The notes beneath the pieces are model-generated. The model worked only from the letters and a program-made list of their open reading frames with translations, was not told the DNA's origin and ran no database searches. Below, one piece after another: positions 16,959 through 25,655 of a DNA stretch of 64,000 nt; the stretch's first letter is position 1; each line of letters starts with the position of its first letter. The translations under genes were made by a program, and so were the position numbers. The stretch comes from Rhizobiales bacterium 63-22 (GTDB lineage: Bacteria > Pseudomonadota > Alphaproteobacteria > Rhizobiales > Rhizobiaceae), in the NCBI GenBank assembly GCA_001898995.1, contig MKVZ01000017.1, positions 274,291 to 338,290 on the forward strand. Reading direction: 5' to 3'.

Positions 16959-17702
16959 ATGGCATACGAGACCGAGGCGCTTTTCCGCGAGGATTCCTAT
17001 CTTTCGACCGCGGAGGGCACGGTTTTCGCCATTGCCGAAAACGGCGGCATCATTCTCGACCGCACCAATTTCTACGCCACGTCCGGCGGCCAGCCGGGCG
17101 ATACCGGTTTTTTCGAGCGCGCCGACGGCTCGCGCATCGGGATCGCCGCAACCGTCACCGGTGAGACCAAGAGCGAGATCGTCCACATGCCGGGGGAAGG
17201 GCAGCCGCGCCCGGATATCGGCGAGAAGCTGGTGCTGCATATCGACTGGCCGCGCCGCTACAGACTGATGCGCATGCACACCGCCTGCCACCTGCTTTCG
17301 GTGGCCTGCCCCTTCCCGATCACCGGGGCGGCTGTGGGCGAGGAGGAAAGCCGGATCGATTTCGACCTGCCCGATCCGAGCTACACCAAAGAATTCGTTA
17401 CGGAAAAGCTGATGGAACTGGTGCGTGCCAATGCAGCCGTCACGACCCGCTGGATCAGCGATGAGGAACTGCTCGCCAATCCCGGAATCGTGAAGTCGAA
17501 GAATGTCCGACCACCGGTCGGTTCGGGGCGCATCCGTCTCGTCGTCATCGGCGACGACGGGGCAGTGGATTCGCAGCCCTGCGGCGGCACGCATGTTTCC
17601 GAGACGCAGGAAGTGGGTGAAATCCACATCGGCAAGATCGAGAAAAAGGGCAAGGAAAACCGCCGCTTCCGTATCCGCTTCGGCAAGGCGCCGGAAGCGT
17701 GA
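16959..17702 (+). CDS. Alanyl-tRNA editing protein (AlaX type)
   Basis: 247-residue free-standing editing domain related to AlaRS, expected to hydrolyse Ser- or Gly-mischarged tRNA-Ala. TNFYATSGGQPGDTGFF is the N-terminal glycine-rich motif. The zinc ligands are seen as the His pair in MHTACHLL and the Cys/His pair in SQPCGGTHVS. The length matches AlaX-M with an N-terminal glyoxylase-like subdomain. ATG 16959 follows GAGAGGA. It is placed between cysteine synthase and a sulfurtransferase; no functional link is obvious. Confidence 0.92.
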   Translation: MAYETEALFREDSYLSTAEGTVFAIAENGGIILDRTNFYATSGGQPGDTGFFERADGSRIGIAATVTGETKSEIVHMPGEGQPRPDIGEKLVLHIDWPRRYRLMRMHTACHLLSVACPFPITGAAVGEEESRIDFDLPDPSYTKEFVTEKLMELVRANAAVTTRWISDEELLANPGIVKSKNVRPPVGSGRIRLVVIGDDGAVDSQPCGGTHVSETQEVGEIHIGKIEKKGKENRRFRIRFGKAPEA

Positions 17703-17751
17703 ATGCTCGAAATGTGATAAGGTGACCGGAACGATTTCGAGGAGAGGGATC

Positions 17752-18606
17752 ATGGCCGAAAAAAGCGCATTCGTCGTTTCGCGCGAGTGGCTGAAGGAAA
17801 AGCTGGGCAAGCCGGGAATCGCCATCGTGGATGCGTCCTGGTATCTGCCGGCCTCCGGCCGCGACGCCAAGGCGGAATATGACGCCGCTCATATTCCGGG
17901 CGCGGTCTTTTTCGATCAGGATGAGATCGCGGACAAGACGTCGGGCCTGCCGCATACGCTGCCCTCGCCGGACCTCTTCGCTCGCCATGCCGGCGCGATG
18001 GGCATCACCGCCGGCGAGACCATCGTCGTCCATGACGGGCCGGGCATGTTTTCCGCCCCGCGTGTCTGGTGGATGTTCCGCGTCATGGGCGCGAAACAGG
18101 TCTTCGTGCTCGACGGCGGTTTCGACGGCTGGAAGCAGGCCGGCTTTCCCGTGACCGATGCGCCGACGAAGATCGCGCCGTCGCTGTTTACGCCAGCTTT
18201 CGACAAGGCGGCGGTGGTTGGTTTCGACGAAATGCGCACCATCGTCGAGGAGCGTCGCGCGCAGATTGCCGACGCCCGGGCCGCCGGTCGCTTCACCGGC
18301 CGCGACCCCGAACCGCGTCAGGGCATGCGTTCCGGCCATATGCCCGGCGCGCGTAACGTGCCGGTCGGAACATTGTCCGGGAATGGCGAACTGAAGGACC
18401 TGGAAAGCCTGCGCCGCGTCTTCGACGCCGCCGGTGTCGATCTCGCCGGACCAGTGGTCACAAGCTGCGGATCGGGCGTGACGGCTGCGGTCGTCACGCT
18501 GGCGCTCACCTCGCTCGGTCACAAGGACAACCGCCTCTATGACGGTTCGTGGAGCGAATGGGGCAGCAAAGCCGATACGCCGGTCGTGACGGGCGAAGCC
18601 GATTGA
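17752..18606 (+). CDS. sseA: 3-mercaptopyruvate sulfurtransferase
   Basis: 284 residues with two rhodanese domains. The active-site loop in the second domain is CGSGVTA, the signature of mercaptopyruvate rather than thiosulfate sulfurtransferases. WWMFRVMG and the inter-domain GRFTGRDPEPRQGMRSGHMPGA are conserved family segments. It transfers sulfur from 3-mercaptopyruvate to thiophilic acceptors and links cysteine breakdown to sulfide and persulfide pools. ATG 17752 has an excellent GGAGAGGG ribosome site. The stop TGA and the next ATG are separated by one base, so it is probably translated in a pair with the acetyltransferase. Confidence 0.95.
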   Translation: MAEKSAFVVSREWLKEKLGKPGIAIVDASWYLPASGRDAKAEYDAAHIPGAVFFDQDEIADKTSGLPHTLPSPDLFARHAGAMGITAGETIVVHDGPGMFSAPRVWWMFRVMGAKQVFVLDGGFDGWKQAGFPVTDAPTKIAPSLFTPAFDKAAVVGFDEMRTIVEERRAQIADARAAGRFTGRDPEPRQGMRSGHMPGARNVPVGTLSGNGELKDLESLRRVFDAAGVDLAGPVVTSCGSGVTAAVVTLALTSLGHKDNRLYDGSWSEWGSKADTPVVTGEAD

Positions 18607-18607
18607 C

Positions 18608-19132
18608 ATGCCTGAAACGCTGAAAGCGCGCATCACCCATCTGGAAATGACGGCGCGGTCTTCCCTGTCCGTGCCTGTGCCTGCCGGAATCCGCCTTGCC
18701 ATGATGCGCGCGGCGGATATGCCGCTGCATTTCTACCGTTATCTCTACGAACAGGTCGGCCGCCGGCACCACTGGATGATGCGGCGTATGCAGAGCGATG
18801 CCGAGGTGGCGAAAATCATCCATGCCGCGACGACCGAAATCCATGTGCTTTATGCGGAAGGCTGTCCGGCCGGTTTCGCTGAACTCGATCTGGCCGGGCT
18901 GCCGGATACGGTCGAAATCGTCCATTTCGGCCTGATCGAAGATTTTCAGGGCAGGGGACTTGGAAAGTTCTTCCTGAACGAGGTCCTCGCCGCTGTGTGG
19001 GCGCACGATCCCCGGCGCGGGACGATCCATACCAACACGCTCGACAGCCCGCGTGCCTTGCAGCTTTACCAGAAGATGGGCTTCGTTCCGGTCGGGTGGT
19101 CGGAGGAAGAGGTCGTTCCCTGGAACGACTGA
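18608..19132 (+). CDS. GNAT-family N-acetyltransferase
   Basis: 174 residues. The acetyl-CoA site is the run from VHFGLIEDFQGRGLGKFFL (motif A, R/Q-x-x-G-x-G/A as QGRGLG). The following TNTLDSPRALQLYQKMGF is motif B of GNAT enzymes. The C-terminus ends at VVPWND. The substrate is unknown. It starts one base after the sulfurtransferase stop, so translation is probably coupled. Its stop is 10 bases from the convergent stop of the diguanylate cyclase. Confidence 0.88.
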   Translation: MPETLKARITHLEMTARSSLSVPVPAGIRLAMMRAADMPLHFYRYLYEQVGRRHHWMMRRMQSDAEVAKIIHAATTEIHVLYAEGCPAGFAELDLAGLPDTVEIVHFGLIEDFQGRGLGKFFLNEVLAAVWAHDPRRGTIHTNTLDSPRALQLYQKMGFVPVGWSEEEVVPWND

Positions 19133-19142
19133 AGGTACGGCT

Positions 19143-19931
19143 TTATCCGCTGGACTTTTCGCGTCCAACGGCGAAGGGAACGATATCGGCGCTTCCCGGA
19201 AGCTCGTTCCCGTCGCTCACAACGATGCAATTTCGTCCGCGTTTCTTGGCAAGATAAAGAGCGCGGTCGGCGCGGCTGAAGGCCTGCGACGTAGACTCGC
19301 TTTTCTGAGCATGGGCAAGGCCGATGCTGATTGTAAGCGGCCATACCCGGCGATCATTCGTCTGGAACGCAATGTTCTCGACCTCGGCGCGCATGCGCTG
19401 CGCCAGTTTCATGCCGGTCTCGCTGCCCGCGCCGGGCAGGAAAATACAGAATTCCTCTCCACCGATGCGCCCGACCAGATCGCCCTTGCGCGTGACATTC
19501 TGCAAGGCGAAAGCGATCAGTTTCAGGGCATGGTCGCCGGTGCTGTGTCCGAACGTGTCGTTGATCGCCTTGAAATGATCGGCATCGATGACAAGAAGCG
19601 TTCCGTTTTCGACACGTGAGCGCATGACCTTCATCGCCTCGAAAAATGTTTCGCGGTTCAGAAGGCCGGTCATGTGGTCGATACGCGACCGTGCCTGCAA
19701 TTCCTCGTGCGCCCGCGCAAGCTGTGCATGGGCTTCGCGCAGGCGGTCATGCTGGAGGAAGATAAAGGTGAGGCTTGGAAAAGCCGTGACCAGGGGGATG
19801 CCGGCGCTAAGACCCAGACCGAAAATGCCTGGGCCGCTGCCCCACACAACAGCGATCACGCAGGTCACGGTTACGGAGAAAAGCACGACGGCAAGACTGC
19901 TCAATCCCGCTTTCCAAAAAGCCCTGCCCAT
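19143..19931 (-). CDS. Membrane-anchored diguanylate cyclase (GGDEF)
   Basis: 262 residues. Two N-terminal hydrophobic segments (about residues 9-30 and 33-60) are followed by a short coiled linker (LREAHAQLARAHEELQ) and one GGDEF domain. The catalytic signature reads GGEEF, an accepted active form. It is preceded by an intact inhibitory site: RKGD, five residues, then GGEEF, so product inhibition by cyclic di-GMP is expected. No EAL or periplasmic sensor domain exists; the loop between the helices is too short to bind a ligand. ATG 19931 lacks a strong ribosome site. No flagellar or polysaccharide genes lie nearby to suggest a target process. Confidence 0.92.
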   Translation of the reverse strand: MGRAFWKAGLSSLAVVLFSVTVTCVIAVVWGSGPGIFGLGLSAGIPLVTAFPSLTFIFLQHDRLREAHAQLARAHEELQARSRIDHMTGLLNRETFFEAMKVMRSRVENGTLLVIDADHFKAINDTFGHSTGDHALKLIAFALQNVTRKGDLVGRIGGEEFCIFLPGAGSETGMKLAQRMRAEVENIAFQTNDRRVWPLTISIGLAHAQKSESTSQAFSRADRALYLAKKRGRNCIVVSDGNELPGSADIVPFAVGREKSSG

Positions 19932-20167
19932 AGCCCAATCCCGCCCCGGATCATTTCGTCTGTCTCATAGTACCGCTAAATGCCTTGATTATTAACATCT
20001 TAGGCCAAGCAAAAATAATTGAAAAGGTCGTCCCGAACCGTTCGCAGGAAAATCCATGCATGAAACGACTAAACTTTCGTCGAATTGAAAAATTGCGGTC
20101 CGCCTCGGTTGGCCGCGCGATATGATCGCATAACGTATATTATGGAACCAACATGGCAATAGCGCCA

Positions 20168-21022
20168 TCAATCCTGCCGCCGTCGTGCGACGTAGAGATG
20201 ACCGGGAACCGGGGTGCCTTGCTCGCTGCGAACGACGATATCCTCACAGCGGATGCAATCCATGCCATGCCTGTCGAGCATCCCCGTTACATAAGCCCGC
20301 GCGTGAGCAAAGCGTTGGTAGTCGCCGACCATGAAGGCACGACCCGCCAGCCTTATCTCGTCAAGCGTCTCGCTGGAGAAGCCGAAAAAGCCGCCGGCTT
20401 CCAGATGCGCCGCGACGCCGGCGAAGAAGCGGTCGAGTTCTCCCATATAAGGCAGCACATCCGTGGCGACGATCAGATTCCAGCTAGCGCCAGTCGTGGT
20501 TTCGAGAAAGCGCACGGCCTCACCGACGAACAGTGCGTCGTAATCGCCTTTCTCGAAAGCGACCTCGATCATGTTTTCGGAAATGTCCACGCCGGTCTTG
20601 TGAGCGGCCATGTCGTCCAGCGCATCGGCGGAAAGCCCGGTGCCGCAGCCCAGATCGAGCATCCGCTCGCAATGGAATTCTCCATCCATTTCGAGCAATA
20701 TCTCGCGCAATTGCAGCGGCACGTCATAGCCCAACTGATCGACGAGGATCGTATCGAACATCTCCGCATGCTGGTCAAACAGCGTCGCCACATAAGCGTC
20801 AGGCGCTTTCGGCGGCGCCGCGCCGCGTCCCATGCTGGCGAGCCGCACCGCAGCACCGCCGTGGTCGTCCGGGTCTATGGCCAGCACTTCCTCGTAAGCC
20901 TTTGCCGCTGCATCGAAATCGCCGGCTTTTTCAAGGGTCAGCGCGCGGTTGTACGCTTCCGCCAGAGCCTCCTGATCGAGTGCGTCCTTATCCTGCGACC
21001 CTGTCTTTTGCGCCATTGCCAT
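20168..21022 (-). CDS. TPR-linked SAM-dependent methyltransferase
   Basis: 284 residues. The N-terminal ~60 residues look like one or two tetratricopeptide units (AYNRALTLEKAGDFDAAAKAYEEVLAIDPDD). A class I methyltransferase domain follows with motif I MLDLGCGTGLSADAL, an acidic motif II TGVDISENMIEVA, and post-motif DLIV-like NLIVATDVLPY. Such TPR-methyltransferase fusions are common in Rhizobiales; the substrate is not known. Two in-frame ATGs (21022 and 21016) share an AAGG ribosome site; the second has the better spacing. Single-gene unit. Confidence 0.86.
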   Translation of the reverse strand: MAMAQKTGSQDKDALDQEALAEAYNRALTLEKAGDFDAAAKAYEEVLAIDPDDHGGAAVRLASMGRGAAPPKAPDAYVATLFDQHAEMFDTILVDQLGYDVPLQLREILLEMDGEFHCERMLDLGCGTGLSADALDDMAAHKTGVDISENMIEVAFEKGDYDALFVGEAVRFLETTTGASWNLIVATDVLPYMGELDRFFAGVAAHLEAGGFFGFSSETLDEIRLAGRAFMVGDYQRFAHARAYVTGMLDRHGMDCIRCEDIVVRSEQGTPVPGHLYVARRRQD

Positions 21023-21193
21023 CCGCCTTGCCGAACATTAAACGGGCAGGGCATGCGCCCTTCCCTGCCCCTCTCCTACGCCGAACCGGAAGTTCCTGCA
21101 AGCTGCCAATAAAATAGCAAATAGTTTTACTCAATACTTTCATATCAGAGCACATAAACCCTGTTTATAAGACAATAAAACCAACATACGATC

Positions 21194-21221
21194 TTGATCG
21201 ATAGATATATTTATCTACAAT
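21194..21221 (+). promoter_or_regulatory. Candidate sigma-70-type promoter of the outer-membrane protein gene
   Basis: TTGATC, 16 bases, TACAAT, about 47 bases before the start codon, within a run of roughly 140 bases that is only about one quarter G+C. The palindrome CGATCTTGATCG (21189-21200) overlaps the -35 hexamer and could be an operator. No transcript data. Confidence 0.4.
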
Positions 21222-21268
21222 GAACAATATTTATTATTTAAGTATTTTTATTTATTTCCGAGGAAAAA

Positions 21269-22066
21269 ATGAAATTCCTGAAATCAATTGTCCTTACGGC
21301 GGTTGCGTTGCTTTCCATGTCCATGAGCGCCATGGCGGAGGATGACAGCCGGCAACTCGCGAAGAAGCTGGCCAATCCGATCGCCGATCTCATCAGCGTA
21401 CCCCTGCAGAACAATTATGATTGCTGCTTCGGGCCGAACCGGGCCTCTCGCTTTACGCTCAATATCCAACCCGTCATACCGTTTGCGTTGAACGACGACT
21501 GGAACCTGATCGTCCGAACCATCGCGCCGCTGGTTTATCAGGGATCGCCCGCGCCGGGATTCGGGGATCGTTTCGGCCTGAGCGATATCGAGCAAAGTTT
21601 CTTCTTCTCACCCCGGAATGAAACCGGCGGCGTCACATGGGGCGTCGGTCCGGTCTTTCTCTGGCCGACGGCGACAGACCGCGAACTCGGCACCGGTAAA
21701 TGGGGCGCCGGACCGACGGGCGTGGTTCTGAAACAGTCCGGCGGCTGGACCTACGGCCTGCTCGCCAATCACGTCTGGTCCTACGCCGGCGACGGCAACC
21801 GGGAAAATGTCAGCCAGTCCTTCATGCAGCCTTTCGTGAGCTACACGTTCAGGGACACGACCTCGCTCAGCCTTTCTTCGGAAACGAGCTACGACTGGCG
21901 AGACCGGCAATGGGTCGTGCCCATCAATGCCGGTGTCTCGAAAATGTTCAGATTCGGCAGGCAGCCGGTCAGCCTCGGCATTTCCGGGCGCTATTACGCG
22001 GAAGCGCCGAAGGACGGACCGAAATGGGGATTGCGGCTGGTGGCGACCTTCCTGTTTCCCAAATAG
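21269..22066 (+). CDS. Outer-membrane beta-barrel protein with signal peptide
   Basis: 265 residues. A clear Sec signal (KFLKSIVLTAVALLSMSMSAMAE, cut after AMA) precedes a protein of alternating aromatic strands (SRFTLNIQPVIPF, NLIVRTIAPLVY, WTYGLLANHVWSY, SLSLSSETSYDW) that ends in ATFLFPK. The barrel-like pattern and the QPVIPF...NLIVRTIAP segment resemble the MetA/phenol-degradation outer-membrane channel family and similar 'transporter' proteins. The substrate is unknown. ATG 21269 follows GAGGAAAAA. The gene has a normal GC-rich body, but its promoter region is strongly AT-rich, unlike anything else in the window. Confidence 0.8.
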   Translation: MKFLKSIVLTAVALLSMSMSAMAEDDSRQLAKKLANPIADLISVPLQNNYDCCFGPNRASRFTLNIQPVIPFALNDDWNLIVRTIAPLVYQGSPAPGFGDRFGLSDIEQSFFFSPRNETGGVTWGVGPVFLWPTATDRELGTGKWGAGPTGVVLKQSGGWTYGLLANHVWSYAGDGNRENVSQSFMQPFVSYTFRDTTSLSLSSETSYDWRDRQWVVPINAGVSKMFRFGRQPVSLGISGRYYAEAPKDGPKWGLRLVATFLFPK

Positions 22067-22081
22067 CGGACGCGGGGCGCC

Positions 22082-23074
22082 CTACCCCGCCGTCGCACTG
22101 GTGTTTCCGGCATGCGCATCGACACGATGCGCGGCCAGCTTGCGCGCGATCACCGCGCAGGCCATGAGCTGGATCTGATGAAACAGCATCAGCGGCAGCA
22201 CGATTGCGCCCACATTGGCACCGGCGAAGATCGCGCTCGCCATCGGCGCGCCGCTGGCAAGGCTCTTTTTCGAGCCGCAGAACATGATGGTGATGCGGTC
22301 GGGATGGTTGAAGCCGAGCCACTTGCTGCCATACCACGTCGCGAGCAGCACCGTGACAAGCAGCAGCAGGTTGACGGCGACCATCATGCCAAGGTCATGC
22401 CACGATACGGTATGCCAGAGACCTTCGGCCACCGCCTCGCTGAAGGCCAGATAGACCACCATGAGGATCGAGCCGCGATCCACGAAACTCAGCGCCTTGT
22501 TGTGGCGGCGCATGAAATTGCCGATCCACGGCTGCAATATCTGACCCAGTATGAAGGGCGCCAGCAATTGCAGCAGGATGGATTCGAGCGCGCCGAACGA
22601 TATGCCGCCGCCGCCCTTGACCGCAAAGATCAGACCGGCCAGCAGCGGCGTCAGGAACATGCCGAATATGTTGGAAGCGGAAGCCGAGACGATGGCCGCG
22701 GAGACATTGCCATGCGCGATGGAGGTGAAGGCGATCGACGACTGCACCGTGGAGGGCAGCACGCAGAGAAAGAGCGTACCCGTATAGAAGGCCGATTGCG
22801 CGAGACCGGGGATAGTCCAGCCGGCGACGAGACCGACGATCGGAAACAGCACGAAAGTGGAGAGCAGCACCACCAGATGCAGCCGCCAATGGGTGAGGCC
22901 CGCGATCACCGCTTCGCGCGACAGCCGCGCGCCGTGCAGGAAAAACAGCAGCCCCACCGCGATCTTGGTCGCCTGCGCGAACCAGACCTCGAACTTCCCT
23001 TCTACCGGCAGGAAGGACGCGAGCAGAATGGTCGCGAGCAGCATGGATGTGAATTTGTCGGGCAGGAAGCGCAT
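22082..23074 (-). CDS. BASS-family (bile acid:sodium symporter-like) transporter
   Basis: 330 residues with about ten hydrophobic segments. LLFFLHGARLSREAV, SSIAFTSIAHGNVSAAI and CGSKKSLASGAPMA are hallmarks of the YfeH/SBF-like branch of the bile acid:sodium symporter superfamily; the substrate here is unknown (organic anions in characterised relatives). The ATG at 23074 overlaps the last base of the galE stop codon (TGATG arrangement), so the two are translationally coupled. The frame is open further upstream to 23194, but that part overlaps galE and is ignored. The pairing with galE is structural; no metabolic reason is apparent. Confidence 0.88.
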   Translation of the reverse strand: MRFLPDKFTSMLLATILLASFLPVEGKFEVWFAQATKIAVGLLFFLHGARLSREAVIAGLTHWRLHLVVLLSTFVLFPIVGLVAGWTIPGLAQSAFYTGTLFLCVLPSTVQSSIAFTSIAHGNVSAAIVSASASNIFGMFLTPLLAGLIFAVKGGGGISFGALESILLQLLAPFILGQILQPWIGNFMRRHNKALSFVDRGSILMVVYLAFSEAVAEGLWHTVSWHDLGMMVAVNLLLLVTVLLATWYGSKWLGFNHPDRITIMFCGSKKSLASGAPMASAIFAGANVGAIVLPLMLFHQIQLMACAVIARKLAAHRVDAHAGNTSATAG

Positions 23075-24081
23075 CACTCGTAGCCGTTCGGATTCTTGGA
23101 TTGCCAGTTCCACATGTCCCGACACATCTCGCGCAAATCCTTTTCCGCCGACCAGCCGAGGAAATCCCGCGCAAACGTCGGGTCGGCATAGCATTCGGCC
23201 ACGTCGCCGGGACGGCGCGGCGCGATCTCATAGTTGATCTCGCGGTTGGAGACGTGCTCGAAAGCCTTGACAACCTCCAGCACGCTGTAGCCCTGCCCCG
23301 TGCCGAGATTGACGGCAAAGCATTGCGGCTCGTCCAGTTTCTTCAACGCCTTCAGATGCCCTGCGGCCAGATCCACCACATGGATATAATCGCGCACGCC
23401 GGTGCCGTCCGGCGTGGGATAGTCATTGCCCCAGATGTTGAGCTTTTCGCGGCGGCCGGTCGCCACCTGCGCGATGATCGGCATCAGATTGTTGGGAATG
23501 CCCTTGGGGTCTTCGCCGATCAGGCCGCTCTCATGCGCGCCGACCGGGTTGAAATAGCGCAGGATCGCGATGCGCCAGCTTTTGTCGCTGTTGTAAAGGT
23601 CGCGCAGCATGTCCTCGATGACGAGCTTGGTGCGGCCGTAAGGGTTGGTCGCCGACAGGGGCTGATCCTCGGTGATCGGCAGTTTCTGCGGATCGCCATA
23701 GACGGTGGCCGAGGACGAAAAGACCAGCGTCCGCAGGCCGGTGGCCTGCATGGCCTGCAACAGCCGCAGCGTGCCGAGCACGTTGCAGTCGTAATAATGC
23801 AGCGGCTTCTCGCTCGATTCTCCGACGGCCTTGAGGCCGGCGAAATGGATCACCGCCGTGCAATCGTACCGTTTGATGATCTGTTCCAGCAGCGCGCGGT
23901 CGCGTATGTCGCCCGGCTCGCGGATCGGCGCGCGCCCGGCAATCTTCTCGATACGCTGCAAGGCTTCCGGGTTGCTGTTGTCGAAATTGTCGACGACGAC
24001 GACGTCATGGCCCGCTTCGATCAGCTGGACGCAGGTATGGGAACCGATATAGCCGGCCCCGCCGGTCACAAGAATTGTCAT
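23074..24081 (-). CDS. galE: UDP-glucose 4-epimerase
   Basis: 335-residue short-chain dehydrogenase/reductase-type epimerase interconverting UDP-glucose and UDP-galactose for polysaccharide and LPS precursors. The NAD loop is TGGAGYIGSHT, the catalytic Ser/Thr region is SSSATVYG, and the Tyr-Lys couple is NPYGRTK. The C-terminal RPGDVAECYADP is typical of GalE. ATG 24081; the frame extends back to 24936, but that part lies antisense to mazG. It is the first gene of a two-gene operon with the BASS transporter. The divergent mazG starts 132 bases away. Confidence 0.96.
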   Translation of the reverse strand: MTILVTGGAGYIGSHTCVQLIEAGHDVVVVDNFDNSNPEALQRIEKIAGRAPIREPGDIRDRALLEQIIKRYDCTAVIHFAGLKAVGESSEKPLHYYDCNVLGTLRLLQAMQATGLRTLVFSSSATVYGDPQKLPITEDQPLSATNPYGRTKLVIEDMLRDLYNSDKSWRIAILRYFNPVGAHESGLIGEDPKGIPNNLMPIIAQVATGRREKLNIWGNDYPTPDGTGVRDYIHVVDLAAGHLKALKKLDEPQCFAVNLGTGQGYSVLEVVKAFEHVSNREINYEIAPRRPGDVAECYADPTFARDFLGWSAEKDLREMCRDMWNWQSKNPNGYE

Positions 24082-24213
24082 GGGGTTCAGATATCCGCTT
24101 GTTGAACATGCCGCCCTGATGTGAGATTGGCCGACTATGCAAATTCGGCAACGGACTGCAAGCCGTTTCGGGCCGGGGCGTGCCGGGATAATGCAGTTTT
24201 GACGGAGCGTGAA

Positions 24214-25038
24214 ATGGAACCTTCCCGCAATATCGACCGCCTGCTTGAGATCATGGCCGCCCTGCGCGATCCCGAAACGGGCTGCCCGTGGGATGTCGAA
24301 CAGGATTTTCGCTCCATCGCGCCCTATACGCTGGAAGAGGTCTACGAGGTGCTGGACGCCATCGAGCGCGAGGATGCGGACGATCTGCGCGAGGAACTGG
24401 GCGATCTCCTGCTTCAGGTCGTCTTCCATTCCCGCATGGCGGAAGAAGAAGGCAGTTTCGCCTTCGGCGACGTGGTGGAGGCGATCACGCGCAAGATGAT
24501 CCGCCGCCATCCGCATGTCTTCGGTGACGTCGAGGCCCGCAGCGCCGGCATGGCCAAGGGATCGTGGAACCGGATCAAGGCGGAGGAAAAGGCCGAGCGC
24601 GCCGAACGCCGGGCGCGGCTGGGTCTCGATACTGCGGAGAAAAGCGGCTTTCTGGACGATATTCCGCGCGCCTTCCCTGCCCTGCTGCGCGCGCTGAAAT
24701 TGCAGCAGAAGGCGGCAAAAGTCGGTTTCGACTGGACAGAGGCGGCCCCCATCCTCGACAAGATCGCCGAGGAAACCGCCGAACTGAAAGAAGCCATGGC
24801 GGTGCGCGACAAGGCGCATAGGGCGGAGGAATATGGCGACCTGCTTTTCGCCATGGTCAATCTTGGCCGGCATCTCGACATCGACCCGGAAACGGCGCTG
24901 ATAGCGGCCAACGACAAGTTTGCCCGCCGCTTCCACTTCATCGAGAATAAGCTCGACCGCTCCGGCAGCAGCCTCGAAAAAGCTGGTCTCGAAGAGATGG
25001 AAGCGATCTGGACCGAGGCGAAAAATAAAGGGCTTTAA
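24214..25038 (+). CDS. mazG: Nucleoside triphosphate pyrophosphohydrolase MazG
   Basis: 274 residues, the full-length tandem-domain MazG that hydrolyses NTPs and dNTPs to monophosphates and can lower ppGpp indirectly. The first domain has CPWDVEQDFRSIAPYTLEEVYEVLDAI with EELGDLLLQVVFHS (EExx...ExxD metal site). The second has KIAEETAELKEA and EEYGDLLFAMVNLGRHL. ATG 24214 follows GGAG; the 31 extra codons upstream are not conserved-looking. Its stop (25036-25038) directly abuts the stop of the convergent flavin reductase, with no base between. Confidence 0.95.
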   Translation: MEPSRNIDRLLEIMAALRDPETGCPWDVEQDFRSIAPYTLEEVYEVLDAIEREDADDLREELGDLLLQVVFHSRMAEEEGSFAFGDVVEAITRKMIRRHPHVFGDVEARSAGMAKGSWNRIKAEEKAERAERRARLGLDTAEKSGFLDDIPRAFPALLRALKLQQKAAKVGFDWTEAAPILDKIAEETAELKEAMAVRDKAHRAEEYGDLLFAMVNLGRHLDIDPETALIAANDKFARRFHFIENKLDRSGSSLEKAGLEEMEAIWTEAKNKGL

Positions 25039-25650
25039 TCAGCCCTCTCGTTCCCATTTCGGGCGGAACATCTGGTAGACGTTCTCGGTCGTCGCGTAAT
25101 CCATATAGCCGAGGCGCGAAACGGGCTTCGTCTTCGTGATATCGACAAGGCCGCCGGTCAGCACGCTTTCATCGATATGGACGCCGACCACCTCGCCGAT
25201 CACCATGTAATTTTCGGTCGGCCGCGCCTGCCGGTCGTGCACGCGCCTGATCTCGACCGCGACGCATTCCAGCGTCGCATGGGCCTCCTTCACGCGCGGC
25301 GCGGCGATCAGCCGGCACGGAGCCGCGGTCAATCCGGCATAGCCGAACTCGCTCACCCCGCGCGGCGCTTCGACCGATGAGGCGTTCATCTGCGCCTTGA
25401 GGCCGTCGCTCACCAGATTGGCGGTGAACTCGCCCGTTTCCTCGATGAAAGCCACGCTGTCCTTGATGCCGCTCGACGAGAACATCACCATGGGCGGCGT
25501 GTCGCAGACCGCGTTGAAGAAGGAATAAGGCGCGAGGTTGAGCGCGCCTGCCTTCGATTTCGTGCCGATCCAGCCGATCGGGCGCGGCGCGACGATGGCC
25601 TTGAACGGATCGTGCGGCAGGCCGTGCCCCAGCCCCGGTTCATAAAACAT
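25039..25650 (-). CDS. Flavin reductase-like FMN-binding protein
   Basis: 203 residues of the flavin-reductase-like (DIM6/NTAB) split-barrel family. PRPIGWIGTKSKAGALNLAPYSFFNAVCDTPPM is covered by the FMN-binding core (only fragments quoted: PIGWIGT, NLAPYSFFN). ENYMVIGEVVGVHID is the usual C-terminal strand. It probably binds FMN; whether it reduces flavin for a partner oxygenase is not visible. ATG 25650 is preceded by AGGGTGA. It follows the nitroreductase gene with a 5-base gap, so the two are co-transcribed. Convergent with mazG. Confidence 0.87.
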   Translation of the reverse strand: MFYEPGLGHGLPHDPFKAIVAPRPIGWIGTKSKAGALNLAPYSFFNAVCDTPPMVMFSSSGIKDSVAFIEETGEFTANLVSDGLKAQMNASSVEAPRGVSEFGYAGLTAAPCRLIAAPRVKEAHATLECVAVEIRRVHDRQARPTENYMVIGEVVGVHIDESVLTGGLVDITKTKPVSRLGYMDYATTENVYQMFRPKWEREG

Positions 25651-25655
25651 CAGGT

